DNA of 64,000 bases from Cervus elaphus (taxonomy: Eukaryota; Chordata; Mammalia; Artiodactyla; Cervidae): NCBI RefSeq assembly GCF_910594005.1, contig NC_057847.1, positions 54,417,501 to 54,481,500 on the forward strand. The letters run 5' to 3'. The notes under the pieces are model-generated. The model was not told the DNA's origin. It saw nothing but the letters and a program-made list of their open reading frames with translations, and ran no database searches. Made by a program: the position numbers and the translations under genes. This document shows, piece by piece, positions 24,994 through 36,309 of the stretch. How positions within the stretch are numbered: the stretch's first letter is position 1; each line of letters starts with the position of its first letter.

Positions 24994-27220
24994 TCAGTTC
25001 AGTTCAGTTCAGTCCCTCAGTCATGTCCGACTCTTTGCGACCCCATGGTCTGCAGCATGCCAAGCTTCCCTGTCTATCACCAACTCCCGGAGCTTGCTCA
25101 AACTCATGTCCATCGAGTTGGTGATCCCATCCAACTATCTTATCCTCTGTTGTCCCCTTTTCCTCTTGCCTTCAATCTCCCGAGTATCAGGATCTTTTCC
25201 AATGAGTCAGTTCTTTGTATCAGATGGCCAAATATTGCAGTTTCAGCTTCAGCATCAGTCCTTCCAATGAATATTCAGGACTGATCTCCTTTAGGATGGA
25301 CTGGTTGGATCTCCTTGCAGTCCAAGGGACTCTCAAGAGTCTTCTCCAACACCACAGTTCAAAACCATCAATTGTTTGGCTCTCAGCTTTCTTTACAGTC
25401 CAACTCTCACACCCATACATGACTACTGGAAAAACGTAGTTTCGACTAGATAAACCTTTGTCGGCAAAGTAATGTCTCTGATTTTTAATATGCTGTCTAG
25501 GTTGGTCATAGCTTTTCTCCCAAGGAGCAAGCATCTTTTAATTTCATGGCTGCAGTCACCATCTGCAGTGATTTTTGAGGCCAAAAAAATAAAGTCCGTC
25601 ACTGTTTCCACTGTTTTCCCATCTATTTGCCATGGAGTGATGGGACCAGATGCCATGATCTTAGTTTTCTGAATGTTAAGTTTTAAGCCAGTTTTTTCAC
25701 TCTTCTCTTTCACTTTCAACAAAAGGCTCTTTAGTTCTTTGCTTTCTACCATAAGGATGGTGTCATCTGCATATCAGGTTATTGATATTTCTCCTGGCAA
25801 TCTTGATTCCAGCTTGTGCTTCCTCCAGCCCAGCATTTCTCATGATGTACTCTGCATATAAGTTAAATAAGCAGGGTGACAATATACAGCCTTGATGTAC
25901 TCCTTTCCTGATTTGGGACCAGTCTGTTGTTAAATGTCCAGTTTTAACTGTTGTTTCCTAACCTGCATACAGATTTCTCAAGAGGCAGATCAGGTGGTCT
26001 GGTATTCCCATCTCTTGCAGGATTTTCCACAGTTTGTGGTGATCCACACAGTTAAAGGCTTTGGTATAGTCACTAAAGCAGAAGTAGAGTTTTTTTCTGG
26101 TATTCTCTTACTTTTTTGATGATCCTGCAGATGATTGCAATTTCATCTTTGGTTCCCCTGCCTTTTCTAAATCCAGCTTGAACATCTGGAAGTTCATGGT
26201 TCATGTACTGTTGAAGCCTGGCTTAGAGAATTTTCTGCATTACTTTGCTAGCTTGTGAGATGAGTGCAGTTGTGCAGTAGTTTGAGCATTCTTTGGCATT
26301 GCCTTTCTTTGGGATTGGAATGAAAACTGATTTTTTCAAGTCCTGTGGCCACTGCTGAGTTTTCCAGATTTGCTGGCATACTGAGTGCAGCACTTTCACA
26401 GCATCAGCTTTCAGGACTTGAAATAGCTCAACTGGAATTCCATCACCTCCACTAGCTTTGTTCGTAGTGATGCTACCTAAGGCCCACTTGACTTCACATT
26501 CCAGGATGTCTGTGTCTAGGTGAGTGATCACACCATTGTGGTTATCTGGATCATGAAGATCTTTCTTGTATAGTTCTTCTGCGTATTCTTGCCACCTCTT
26601 CTTAATATCTTCTACTTCTGTTTGGTCCGTACCATTTCTTTTATTGTGCCCTTCTTTGCATGAAATTTTCCCTAGGTATATCTAATTTTCTTGAAGAGAT
26701 CTCTAGTCTTTTCCATTCTGTTGTTTTCCTTTATTTGTTTGCATTGATCACTGAGGAAGACTTTCTTATCTCTCCTTGCTATTTGGAAATCTGCATTCTA
26801 ATGGATATATCTTTCCTTTTCTCCTTTGCCTTTTGCTTCTCCTTTTATCACCTATTTGTAAGGCCTCCTCAGAAAACCATTTTGCCTTTTTGCATTTCTT
26901 TTTCTCAGGGATGGTTTTGATCACTGCCTCCTGTACAATGTCACGAATCTCCATCCATAGTTTTTCAGGCACTCTGTCCATAAGATCTAATCCCTTGAAT
27001 CTATTTGTCACTTCCACTGTATAATCATAAGGGATTGGATTTAGGTCATACCTGAATGGTCTAGTTGTTTTTCCTACTTTCTTCAATTTAAGTCTGAATT
27101 TGGCAATAAGGAGTTCGTGATCTGAGCCACAGTCAGCTTGCGATCTTATTTTTTCTGACTGTATAGAGCTTCTCCATCTTTGGCTACAAAGAATATAACC
27201 AGTTTGATTTCAGTATTGAT
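24994..27220 (-). mobile_element. BovB (RTE) LINE, longest copy in the window (2.2 kb)
   Basis: Minus-strand element running from about 27220 (5' truncation) to the (ttcag)n tail at 24994. In element order it holds: a linker with the VGKTTRPFRYDLNPIPYDYT stretch (27086-26766); the RT N-terminal part with the motif 'GIPVELFQ' and 'VFIPIPKKGN' (26531-26223); the RT active site YADD coded at 25762-25773; a 'LNIQKTKIMASGPITPWQID' region (25752-25423); and the C-terminal region (25534-25220). The frame is broken between these pieces, including a 2-bp loss beside YADD. The endonuclease is missing except for its end. It is a dead copy. Confidence 0.95.
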
Positions 27221-27255
27221 AAGAGTTAGAAGCTCAAAATTGGTGTTCTTTAGAT

Positions 27256-27477
27256 GAGGGGTCCCCAGCTTCAGGGATCTAATGCCTGATGATCTGAAGT
27301 GGAGCTTATGTAATAATAATAGAAATAAAGTGCACAATAAATGTAATGGGCTTGACTCATCCCCAAACCATCCCCCTGACCACCCTCCTCCCCATTATAC
27401 CCGTCCACCCCACAGTCCATGGAAAAATTGTCTTCCTCAAAACTCGTCCCTGGTACCAAGAAGGATGGGGACTTCTG
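27256..27477. mobile_element. MER1-type hAT (Charlie) DNA transposon remnant, internally deleted
   Basis: Terminal inverted repeats are visible: 'aggggtccccagct' at 27257-27270 against 'aggatggggacttct' near the right end. The interior keeps the family phrases 'atctaatgcctgatgatctg' and 'ccatggaaaaattgtcttcc'. The flanks ctttagat (27248-27255) and ctttagac (27478-27485) match at 7 of 8 positions, fitting the 8-bp target duplication of hAT elements. The GC-rich centre of the family is missing. It has no transposase coding. Confidence 0.82.
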
Positions 27478-27485
27478 CTTTAGAC

Positions 27486-28240
27486 TACGTAGATCTCTAA
27501 AATATGTTTTATTTAATTTGCACTGCTGTGTTTTACTCAAGCCAATGTTTTAAACTCCACAGATTTCACATAATATCAGATAGCTGCAATATGCTGTATT
27601 AAGAAAGAGCTGCACCAGTAGAAACTAGGGTGCCGTTTTTTTTTGTTTTTGCTGGAGTACCCAACCAACTCACTTCACCTATATATGTTATATATGCTGA
27701 GCCCCTTTTGAAATTTGAGTTCGAAACTAGGGCATAGTGTGAAAGGGGAACAGGATCAAAGATCAAAGTCCAAGACAAGGCTAGACACTGGAAGAGGACA
27801 ATTCCAGGAAGGAGAACCGGACAAAGCACTTCTTCTAAAGTTTCTGTTTCGTTCTTTACCTTTGAGTTTTTCTCCTTGGACTTATTTTTGTGGCTTTCAA
27901 CTGACCTTGGGTAGCCTGCTCTCTTGGCACTGAGTTATCTATTTTGTTTCTGTTGGAAAAGTTCTTCCTAAACACTGAATCCTCACCATCCACACTGTGC
28001 TCCATGGATTGTATTTCCACATGGGAATTTCTTCTCAGCACTTTTTGGGAAGTTTTTCTAGTTACTGAATCCTGAAAAGAATTCATTTAAGGAATGTGGG
28101 GGAAGTATCATAGTTTTCCTGCAGTTACTAAAGCTTTAGAAGTCAACATAGAAATCTCATTGGTTAAAAGATATCTGCAACGGTCATGCTGAAAGGACGG
28201 GCAGGCAGCACGGTCACACGGAACTTCAGGTCAGATTGCT
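27486..28240. other. Unique DNA, no gene recognised
   Basis: Overlapping short ORFs on both strands (27599-27829, 27715-27933, 27856-28086) have no recognisable domain. No repeat is assigned. Confidence 0.5.
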
Positions 28241-28440
28241 GTTCCTGGGGTTTGGGGCCAGGCTACGTGGGAGATGGGCAGTCAGGGTCATTGTGATCTG
28301 TTCCTCTGGTTCCCATAGGAGACTGAAAGCTCTGTGAGGGCAAAAATGGTATGTCTTATGTCTTGTTCCCATTTAGCACCTTGCCTCTGGCACATTTTGG
28401 TCTCTCAAACACTTGATGAATAGCAGGTAGTGATAGTTTA
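28241..28440 (+). mobile_element. L2 3'-end fragment, probable
   Basis: The 'gctctgtgagggcaaaaatg' phrase followed by 'agcaccttgcctctggcac' and 'cttgatgaatagcagg' is the usual order at an L2 3' end. Confidence 0.5.
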
Positions 28441-28578
28441 AAATAGGAAAGAAAACAGTTTTTTTTAGAGAGCAAGGCAGATAGATAATAAAATTGCTCA
28501 AGAAATTTTTTAAACGTGCCGAAAGTGAGTTTTCCAAATTTATTATTTCTGTTGATTTAATTACCGTATAACCAATCA

Positions 28579-28785
28579 TTTGAAAAGACCCTGATGCTAG
28601 GAAAGATTGAAGGCAGGAGGAGAAGGGGATGACAGGATGAGATGGTTGGATGGCAGCACCGACTCAATGGACATGAGTTTGAGTAAACTCCGGGAGTTGG
28701 TGATGAACAGGGAGGCCTGACTTGCTCCAGTCCATGGGGTCACAAAGGGTTGGACACGACTGAGCAACTCAACTGAACTGAACTA
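28579..28785 (+). mobile_element. BovB 3'-end fragment (207 bp) with 11-bp target duplication
   Basis: It begins 'ttgaaaagaccctgatgcta' and ends in the (ctgaa)n tail. The perfect direct repeat ataaccaatca (28568-28578 and 28786-28796) bounds it. It has the same start point and length class as the copy at 7537-7755. Confidence 0.95.
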
Positions 28786-28796
28786 ATAACCAATCA

Positions 28797-29395
28797 ATTT
28801 GCTTTTAAGTGGCAGCACACATGTACATTCTCTTTTATGTTTTATGTTTTTCTGGTTAAAGAGAGAAATTCAATGTCATGCTCACCTTGTATTTAAAAAC
28901 ACTTCATAGGCAGTGTGGCTGCTTAAGGACCATTATTAGAAATTGACTCTAATTGCCATTGTTCAGGTATTGCACAAAGGTGTAATTTTGGATGGATCTC
29001 CAGATGGAAATTAAATCATCTTAAGGTACAAAAATTCACCTTGTCAAAAATTTCTTGAGAGAGAGATTGCTTTGCCATTGTAAAATGTTTTATTGGAAGA
29101 CACTTACAATGGTTTTATTAAGTATTTTGAAGTCTTTAGATTCTTCAGCACCACTACCTCTCTCACGTTTTACTTATCCTATTTTTTGTAGATTGTCAAA
29201 GCCAGGCCTGCTGGGCTCTGTCCAGAAAAACTGTAATTCCCTCTAGGACTTGAACTTATAGACTTCACTCTTCTCATTCCTCTGTGACCTAACAGACTGA
29301 TTCAGCCCTAAAGGGAGAGAGTGGAGATTAATATATGACCATTCATTCATTCAACTCCTTGTGCAGTTACTATTCTGAATATACCTTGTATTGTT
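28797..29395. other. Unique DNA, nothing recognised
   Basis: No exon or repeat is assigned; a short (attc)n-like patch is at 29340-29353. Confidence 0.5.
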
Positions 29396-29769
<374 letters not shown>

Positions 29770-30092
29770 CAAGTAAGATATATGCAGGACTTTTGAGAGG
29801 CGCTCTGGAAAAGAATGAAGTAGTAGGGAGGGCAGTGATGCTGAAGTTCTGGTTGAAGGTTTGACTGGCCGCCATCATGAACTGGTAAACCTCAGGATTC
29901 ATCCAGCTTACAGCCATGTTTTGTTCAGACTATACACTGATTCAAAAATAAACCAAACCAGAAGTAGTTCCCAACATTTGGAAGCCTTGACATTTCATAT
30001 AAAAGTCCAAATTTCTGGCATTTACTGAAAAATCAAAACATAAGGTGATGTTCCAGCACCAGCTACTTCCTTTAAAATAAAGCTAGTGTAAC
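29770..30092. other. Unique DNA, nothing recognised
   Basis: No exon or repeat is assigned between the CA block and the Bov-tA. Confidence 0.5.
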
Positions 30093-30284
30093 ATGTTGTT
30101 GTTTTGTCGTGTCCGATTCTTTCGAGACCCCATCAGTTGTAGTCCTCCAGGCTCCTCTGTCCATGAGATTTCCCATGCAAGAATACCGGAGTGGGTTACC
30201 ATTTCCTTCACCAGGGGACCTTCCTGACCCAGGGACAGAACCCGTGTCTCCTGCATTAGCAGGTGGGTTCTTTACTACTGACCC
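30093..30284 (-). mobile_element. Bov-tA SINE, minus strand
   Basis: The BovB-derived end is at left ('gttgttgttttgtcgtgtcc'), then 'gcaagaataccggagtgggt' and 'ctcctgcattagcaggtggg'. The head is clipped at right ('ttctttactactgac'). Confidence 0.92.
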
Positions 30285-30299
30285 TAGAATATATTTAAG

Positions 30300-30652
30300 G
30301 AGAGCAACTGTGGTGCAGGAGTCAGGACTGCAAGGAGATCAGACTAGTCAATCTTAAAGGAAATCAACCCTGAATATTCATTGGAAGGACTGATGTTGAA
30401 GCTGAAGCTCTAATACTTTGGCCACCTGATGCAAAGAACCGATTCACTGAAACAGACCCTGATACTGGGAAAGATTGAAGGCATAGGAGAAGGGGATGGG
30501 AAGGCATAGGAGATGGTTGGATGGCATCACTGACTCAATGGATGTGAGTTTGAGTAAATCCTGGGAGTTGGTGATGGACAGGGAAGCCTGGTGTGCTGCA
30601 GTCCGTGGGGTCACAAAGACTCGGACACGACTGACTGACTGAACTGAACTGC
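30300..30652 (+). mobile_element. BovB 3' fragment, 5'-truncated
   Basis: It is recognisable from about 'gcaactgtggtgcaggag' (with a short internal deletion) through 'gaatattcattggaaggact' and 'ctttggccacctgatgcaaa' to the (ctgaa)n tail near 30640-30650. It covers the last part of the ORF and the 3'UTR. Confidence 0.92.
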
Positions 30653-30735
30653 ACTTTATTTATATTTGATAAGACTGAAATTTAAGATCTGACTCAAGAT
30701 CTAGAGTAATTGCAGACTTGTAGGGGGACCTTCTT

Positions 30736-30929
30736 TTTTTGTGTTAATTTTTTTTAAAACGTTTTCTTTTGTTTTGAGGAATAGCTGATTAACAATGTTA
30801 TGGTAGTTTCGGGTAAACAGCAGAGGGACTCAGCCATACATATACATATATCCATTCTTCCCCACTCTCCAACTCCCCCCATCCAGGCTGCCACATAACG
30901 TTCAGCAGGGCTCCATGTGCTACACCATA
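30736..30929 (-). mobile_element. L1 3'UTR insertion (194 bp), minus strand, 11-bp target duplication
   Basis: A T-rich left end (the poly(A) of a minus-strand element) leads into 'agcagagggactcagccata', 'catatacatatatccattct' and 'gtgctacaccata', the order of artiodactyl L1 3'UTRs. The perfect direct repeat gggaccttctt (30725-30735 and 30930-30940) defines it. It is a very short 5'-truncated L1. Confidence 0.88.
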
Positions 30930-31127
30930 GGGACCTTCTTAATAGATCTTGCTCAAAGTGTAAAGGACAGTAGTGTGTTTAACACATCCCACTCTTGTAC
31001 CTACTCGACCCTGGCCTAGTGAGCATTTCTAGTAGATGCTCCAGTCCTTCTGCCTCATCACATTTCCTGCTTTGTTCCAGATTGCCTTGACTTCCTCACG
31101 AATCCTAAGATAAGAACAAGAGGGCTG

Positions 31128-31320
31128 GGACTTCCCTGGCAGTCCAGTGGTTAAGAGTTTGCCTTCCAGTGCAGGGAGTGTGGGTTCCATCCCTGGTTGG
31201 GAAGCTAAAATTCCACATGCCTCACGGCCAATAAAACAAAACATAAAACAGACTCTATATTGTAACAAATTTAATAAAGACTTTAAAAATGGTCCCCATC
31301 AAAAAACAAATCTAAAAAAA
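31128..31320 (+). mobile_element. CHR-type tRNA-derived SINE
   Basis: The head 'gggacttccctggcagtcca' and 'gtggttaagagtttgcc', with B-box-like 'gggttccatccctgg', is followed by 'catgcctcacggcc' and 'aataaagactttaaaaatgg', ending in an A-tail. This is the CHR SINE layout of whales, hippos and ruminants, distinct from Bov-tA. Confidence 0.85.
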
Positions 31321-32330
31321 AGGGCCTCAAAAACTGCGTTTTGCTGAGTTAAAATATCCAACCCAAGATAAAAAATGAAAGCTAATCATCTTTTCCATTT
31401 TCCTCTTTTAATTCCTTTTTTTAAAAATTCCACTTGAGTCATCAATTGTAGAAGATAAAACAGTACAAGTGTTGTGTTTGTGTGCGTGTGTGTGCACATA
31501 TGTGTGTGTGTGTGTTTGTGTGTCCATTTCAGGGAGGTGAATACTTGTCACCGCTTAAGTGGTGGTGTTTGACTTCAAAGGACAAAAAGTCATCCATTAC
31601 CTGTATATTAACAGTGATGAAACTTAGCAACAATAAATATTTAGCTGTGCACGAATCCTTCTTTACCTCATTTACAGACTGATTGGAAGGTTTTCACAGC
31701 TCATGGGACTGAAACTTGGCTTCTACTCTGCTAGCCTAAGTTCATTTTTTATCTTCTTCTTCCTTTTCACAAGTTGTTTCTTAGTTACAGAACATCAAAC
31801 ATAAGTTGGATGTAGTTTCAAGCTTTTAGGGGGCCAATTTTGTATTTTAAAATCTCTTATTAAATAACAGCCTCCAGAGACAGATATTTATTATAAAACA
31901 ATATCTTTAAAATTCATATTATTTTCGATCTGTTTGATCCGTGGATACCACGCTTGTCAATGTTATGAATTAATGAAAGAATCTGATTTCAGAGAAAGCC
32001 AAGCAAGAAAGAGGGAGTGAATGGCATTATTAACATTGGGATGAGGGCTGGCATCCTGTCCCTGGGGGCGCATCTCAGAACAGAGATTGGGGTATTGGTC
32101 CCAGAACGGCTGAGCTCCATGCAGGGCCTGTAGGCAGGAGTCAGGACTAGCGATCCAAAAAGGCTGTGTCAGCCCTAGAGTCCAGGCCAGCTCACATCTC
32201 CAGAGATCTTCAGCCTTCTCGTTACACAAGGCAAAATCTCACAGCCAACTCCTTTTTGACCCTCCATCCACACCTCTTTAGCATTTCATGAGTAAGCTGT
32301 GATTTATCTAGAACATGCATGTTAGTAAGG
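31321..32330. other. Unique DNA with (TG)n patch; no gene recognised
   Basis: An interrupted TG microsatellite lies at 31471-31523. The 88-codon minus ORF at 31963-32229 has no recognisable domain. Confidence 0.5.
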
Positions 32331-32475
32331 CTTCATCCCTCTTAGGAGCTCTGCTGCTGGTTAGCTGCGTGACTTTGGTTTCACCTACTTAACATCTCTG
32401 GGCTTCTGTTCCTTCTTCTGTAGTGTGAGGGTGGACTCCATGATCTGAGGTGCCTTCCAGTCCTGACATTCAGGC
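32331..32475 (+). mobile_element. MIR SINE
   Basis: Core phrase 'gttagctgcgtgactttgg', then 'cttaacatctctgggcttc', and a 'gggtggactccatgatctg' 3' tail. Confidence 0.65.
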
Positions 32476-32639
32476 AGGCTACAGAAGTCAGTGAGAAAAC
32501 AAGATTCCCTTTGTAGTTTTCTGTTAATAGTCTATTTATTAGAACATAAGCGAAGAACCTCCTCTATGCTGAGGCTTCAGGTTATGGGGCTTCTTCTTCT
32601 AAGGACCTGAACCTGGGCATGGAGATTTTGTTTCAGTAT

Positions 32640-32670
32640 CATTTTTTTTTCTTTTTTTTCTTTTTTTTGG
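32640..32670. repeat. T-rich low-complexity tract
   Basis: T-runs separated by single C bases. No SINE body is attached on either side. Confidence 0.8.
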
Positions 32671-32884
32671 TGGAGTAGCTAGAGTTCAGCTGTAGCTGAA
32701 ATGGTTTGTTTCTTTCTAGTTCCTTGATGCAAAATGAAATGACCTTGATGTTGTTGCACATGCTGAAGGGCAGAAAGCTTATGAACCCTTCACCCAGGCT
32801 GGGCTCTGAGAGGTCCAGAAGAAACACTTCTGGTGAACTTAGCTTTTCATTTCCATGATGCACAGCTGCTGTGCTGGAAAGAGG

Positions 32885-32985
32885 AGCCTGGGGTTGGGGG
32901 CAAAGCCCTAGTTTTGAGTCTTGGCTCTGCCACTCTGAATATCAGAGTCTTCATTCTGAAAATGAAGATGGAAACACCACCAGGT
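32885..32985 (+). mobile_element. MIR fragment
   Basis: 'gagtcttggctctgccactc', followed by 'cttcattctgaaaatgaaga', matches the middle of MIR. Confidence 0.6.
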
Positions 32986-33261
32986 TACAGTGGTATTTTC
33001 TTTTCTCTTTTTATCATCTATTTCATTTTTTTTAAGATAAGATCATGACCCACTAAGTTGATTTCATGACCCAATCACTGGTCTTGAAAATCCTGACATA
33101 GCTCATACTTGATCATTTTCTTTTTCCTTGGGAATACCAGAATTTGAACCTGAAATGTGTCTGTTCAGCATCTCTGCATAACCAGGATCACCTCCCCTGT
33201 GTGTGAGCCCATGTTTTTACTCCTTTGAGATAAAGGAAAAAAATACAAGATTTATGGACAC

Positions 33262-33455
33262 AGAATCAGGAATGCTTTGGGCTGGGAGACTTAGGAGCTG
33301 TGTGGCTTTGAGTGAGTTTCCTAACCTTTCTGTATCTCCGTTTCCTGTTTTTTAAAACCTGGGATAATATCTATCTCAGAAGATTAAATAAAAGAATAAA
33401 TAAAAGTCCTTAACAGGAAATAAGCACATATCAAGCACTCACTTAAATGGTGGCT
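33262..33455 (+). mobile_element. MIR SINE, well preserved
   Basis: The full order is visible: 'tgggagacttaggagctgtg', 'gtttcctaacctttctgtat', 'cgtttcctg', 'gggataatatctatctcaga', 'aagcacatatcaagcactca'. Confidence 0.8.
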
Positions 33456-33917
33456 ATCATTAGCTACTTTGCCACCCAGCGTTTGCTCTTCCATTCAGGA
33501 TGCTCCTTCCAGCCATTCTCAGCTTTGTGCGCTTGAACTCGGTACCAGTGCAGTGGTCTCCTGGCTGGCCCTCTAGTTCTGCCACCAGACCCATTCATCT
33601 TGCATAGCAAGACCAGACTCGGTTCCCATAAACCACCGTGTTTCATGACCTCTCATTCCTGGTTTTATCCTGTTACCATTTTCTGATTTCCGTATAAGTC
33701 CTGTAAATCCAGACTCTTGAACCTAATGTTTCCTACCCCTCTCAGTGATGTGAGCATGACATTCACTCCCTCAATGAGCCCACGGTCCTGAGAGTCTCCT
33801 AGGTGCTGGCAGGGCTCAGATTTTGAAGACTCAGCAATGAACATATGTCATTCATCCCTTTGGATCTGTGAGGCCATAGACAGTCAACAAGTAAACATTT
33901 AACAGGAGGTTATAAAC
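33456..33917. other. Diverged sequence, no gene recognised
   Basis: It may contain old LINE remnants ('gtgctggcagggctcagatt', 'agtcaacaagtaaacattta' at 33800-33900) but is too diverged to assign. The 60-codon ORF at 33464-33646 is unsupported. Confidence 0.4.
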
Positions 33918-34118
33918 CAGTTGCCTCAGTGGTAAAGAATCCCCCCTGCCAGTAGAAGAGAGGCAGGAGACACAGGTTGGATCCTTGGGTTGGGAAGATC
34001 CCCTGGAGGAGGATATGGGAAGCCACTCTAGTATTCTTGCCTGAAAAATAAAATCCCACAGATGGGGGAGTCTGGTGGGCAAAAGACTCAGACATGACTG
34101 ACTATGCTCGCACGCATG
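33918..34118 (+). mobile_element. Bov-tA SINE, head clipped
   Basis: Starts inside the head at 'gcctcagtggtaaagaat'; B-box-like 'ggttggatccttgg'; body 'gccactctagtattcttgcc'; tail 'agactcagacatgactgac'. A short purine insertion sits in the head. Confidence 0.9.
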
Positions 34119-34184
34119 TAGGATGTAAAACTGTGTATAATTTTGAGTGGTTATAACTGATAAGAAAGAAGAGAACACAATGTA

Positions 34185-34985
34185 AGCATAAAATGTGGAC
34201 CTTTTTCACATACTTCAGATTTCTGCTTTAACTCCAGTGATGTTGCATCGACATTTATGGCCATGCCCTCCACCCAGATTGCCCATTGCCTTTGCCCTTC
34301 AGTAGTCATGTATGGATGTGAGAGTTGGACTATAAAGAAAGCTGAGCGTGGAAGAATTGATGCTTTTGAACTGTGGTGTTGGAGAAGACTCTTGAGAGTC
34401 CCTTGGACTGCAAGGAGAGCCAACCAGTCCATCCTGAAGGAGATCAGTCCTGGGTGTAAGGACTGATGTTGAAGCTGAAACTCCAAAACTATTTTGGCCA
34501 CCTGATGTGAAGAGCTGACTCATTTGAAAAGACCCTGATGCCGGGAAAGATTGAAGGCAGGAGAAGGGGACGACAGAGGAAGAGATGGTTAGATGGCATC
34601 ACTGACTCAATGGACATGAGTTTGGGTAAACTCTGGGAGTTGGTGATGGACACGGAGGCCTGGTGTGCTGCAGTTCATGGGGTCTCAAAGAGTCGGACAC
34701 GACTGAGCGGCTGAACTGAACTGAACTTTGCCCTTCAGGGGCTGCCCATTCTTTACAGCTCTGTTCAATCCTTCCCACTCTGCAAAAATTGTCACAGTCA
34801 CCTTGACCTCTTCACATAGCATTTTTTTTCTCAACTACTTTATCCTGCTTTGTATTACTAACTCTCTTTTTATGTATATTTTTTAATCTCATTAACTAGA
34901 TTATGAGCAGAAACAACGTGTTCTGTTTTGCAACTCTTATGCTTCTATTAAGATATCTCTTACATGGTAATGATCAGGCAGATGC
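34185..34985 (+). mobile_element. L2-like remnant split by BovB
   Basis: 34185-34302 and 34739-34985 read as one old LINE 3' region ('ttgcccttcaggggctgccc' across the junction; 'agattatgagcagaaacaac' near the end). The BovB at 34303-34726 lies between them with a clean target duplication. Confidence 0.5.
34303..34726 (+). mobile_element. BovB 3' fragment (424 bp) with 12-bp target duplication
   Basis: It carries the C-terminal end of the ORF ('VVMYGCESWTIKKAERGRID', 34312-34371) and the 3'UTR to the (ctgaa)n tail. A short deletion and rearrangement lies near 34453-34490. The perfect direct repeat tttgcccttcag (34291-34302 and 34727-34738) bounds it. Confidence 0.96.
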
Positions 34986-36301
34986 AAAGTTATTGGAAAG
35001 AGTATGAGGAAATGGGTGTTTCCATACCTGGTTGTTAAGTTACTGTTACAACTGTAAGGCGACTGGGCACTTTCTATCAAAATGTATAATATGCGTGCTC
35101 TATCTCCTTGATAGGTATCTTTTCTAAAGAAATACTATCATAACATCAAGATGAATATACAAGGATGATTGTATACTACAATACTATAAAATACTTTTAC
35201 AATAATAGTATAAAATACTATTACAATACTATAAAATACTACAAAAAATTTTGTAGTGTTTTATAAACAAGCTAAAAGCATTAGCATAGATTATGTTGCA
35301 TATATCCAGTGAAATAACTATGCAGTTGTTAAAAAGAATGAGATGGGTTCATAATTACTCATCAGAAAGATGCTTTTGATATATTATTATATATATTTTT
35401 AAATCTGAAGGGCAATTTTGAAACAATGAAGACAAAAAAAATTGTGTGTAGGGGTGTGCACTGATTAAAAGGAAAATGAACCAATTTCACTAGTACAGCT
35501 CACTGCTGACCAAAAAATGAGATGTAAGTCTATTTTGAGAAACATGAATAGATTTCTATAAAAGTTAAGTAAACTGTCAAGCCTCAGTTACTCTCATTTA
35601 AAACAGAATGAAGAAAAATTGAATTAAAAATATTAATTGCCCATCTTGTCTCAAATTTGAAGTTATATGCTTTGTAATTCTATCATCATTACTAACTTTT
35701 AATCCATTGAATCATAAAGGCTTGCTCTCTCAACTATTTTAATACTCTTCACATCATTCCCACTAGGTAGATACTCTGCCAACATTTGCTTCATATACTA
35801 GCAGAGAACTCATTACCTATGAAAGTGGCTGATTTATTTTTGGACAACTCTGACTATTAGAATTTATTTTTCCCTGAAAGCAAAATCTCTCTTCTTATAG
35901 CTTCCTTCATTGTTCTGTTTCCCTTTGGGGACATATAGAACATTTTTCTCTCAACAGCCTATCTAAAACTTGAAGACAGTTGTTCTTGTTCTAATAATTT
36001 ACCTTGTCCCCTACATATAGTTAATGTTTAAAAGATCTCTTAGTAGCTCTGTCTTGTCATCAGAGGAAAAAAAAAATATGACACTGAAATTAGTCAGTAC
36101 TAATGTTGGTTAGGACTTAATTCCAAATCTAGATGTTATTGGTAGTATTGGATAAGAAGATATATACATTTGTGGTTCTCTGTAAACATTCTAAAATTTT
36201 GGATTTCTAGAAGAGAGAATTTTTTTTTTTTTTTATACACATGCTTTCCTTCTCTCCCACATTCACATTACCCATGATATAGTTAAGTTTATTATGTGCC
36301 T
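34986..36301. other. AT-rich DNA with possible old L1 trace
   Basis: 35040-35440 has phrases found in old L1 3' regions ('ctaaagaaatactatcataa', 'actatgcagttgttaaaaag'), at low confidence. No gene is seen. It contains the tandem block and hairpin listed separately. Confidence 0.4.
35174..35262. repeat. AT-rich tandem block ending in a hairpin
   Basis: Three imperfect copies of an 'acaatactataaaatact' unit (about 20-25 bp each) end in an inverted repeat with arms 35233-35246 and 35249-35262, 13 of 14 pairs matching around a 2-bp centre. Confidence 0.75.
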
Positions 36302-36309
36302 ACTGTCCT

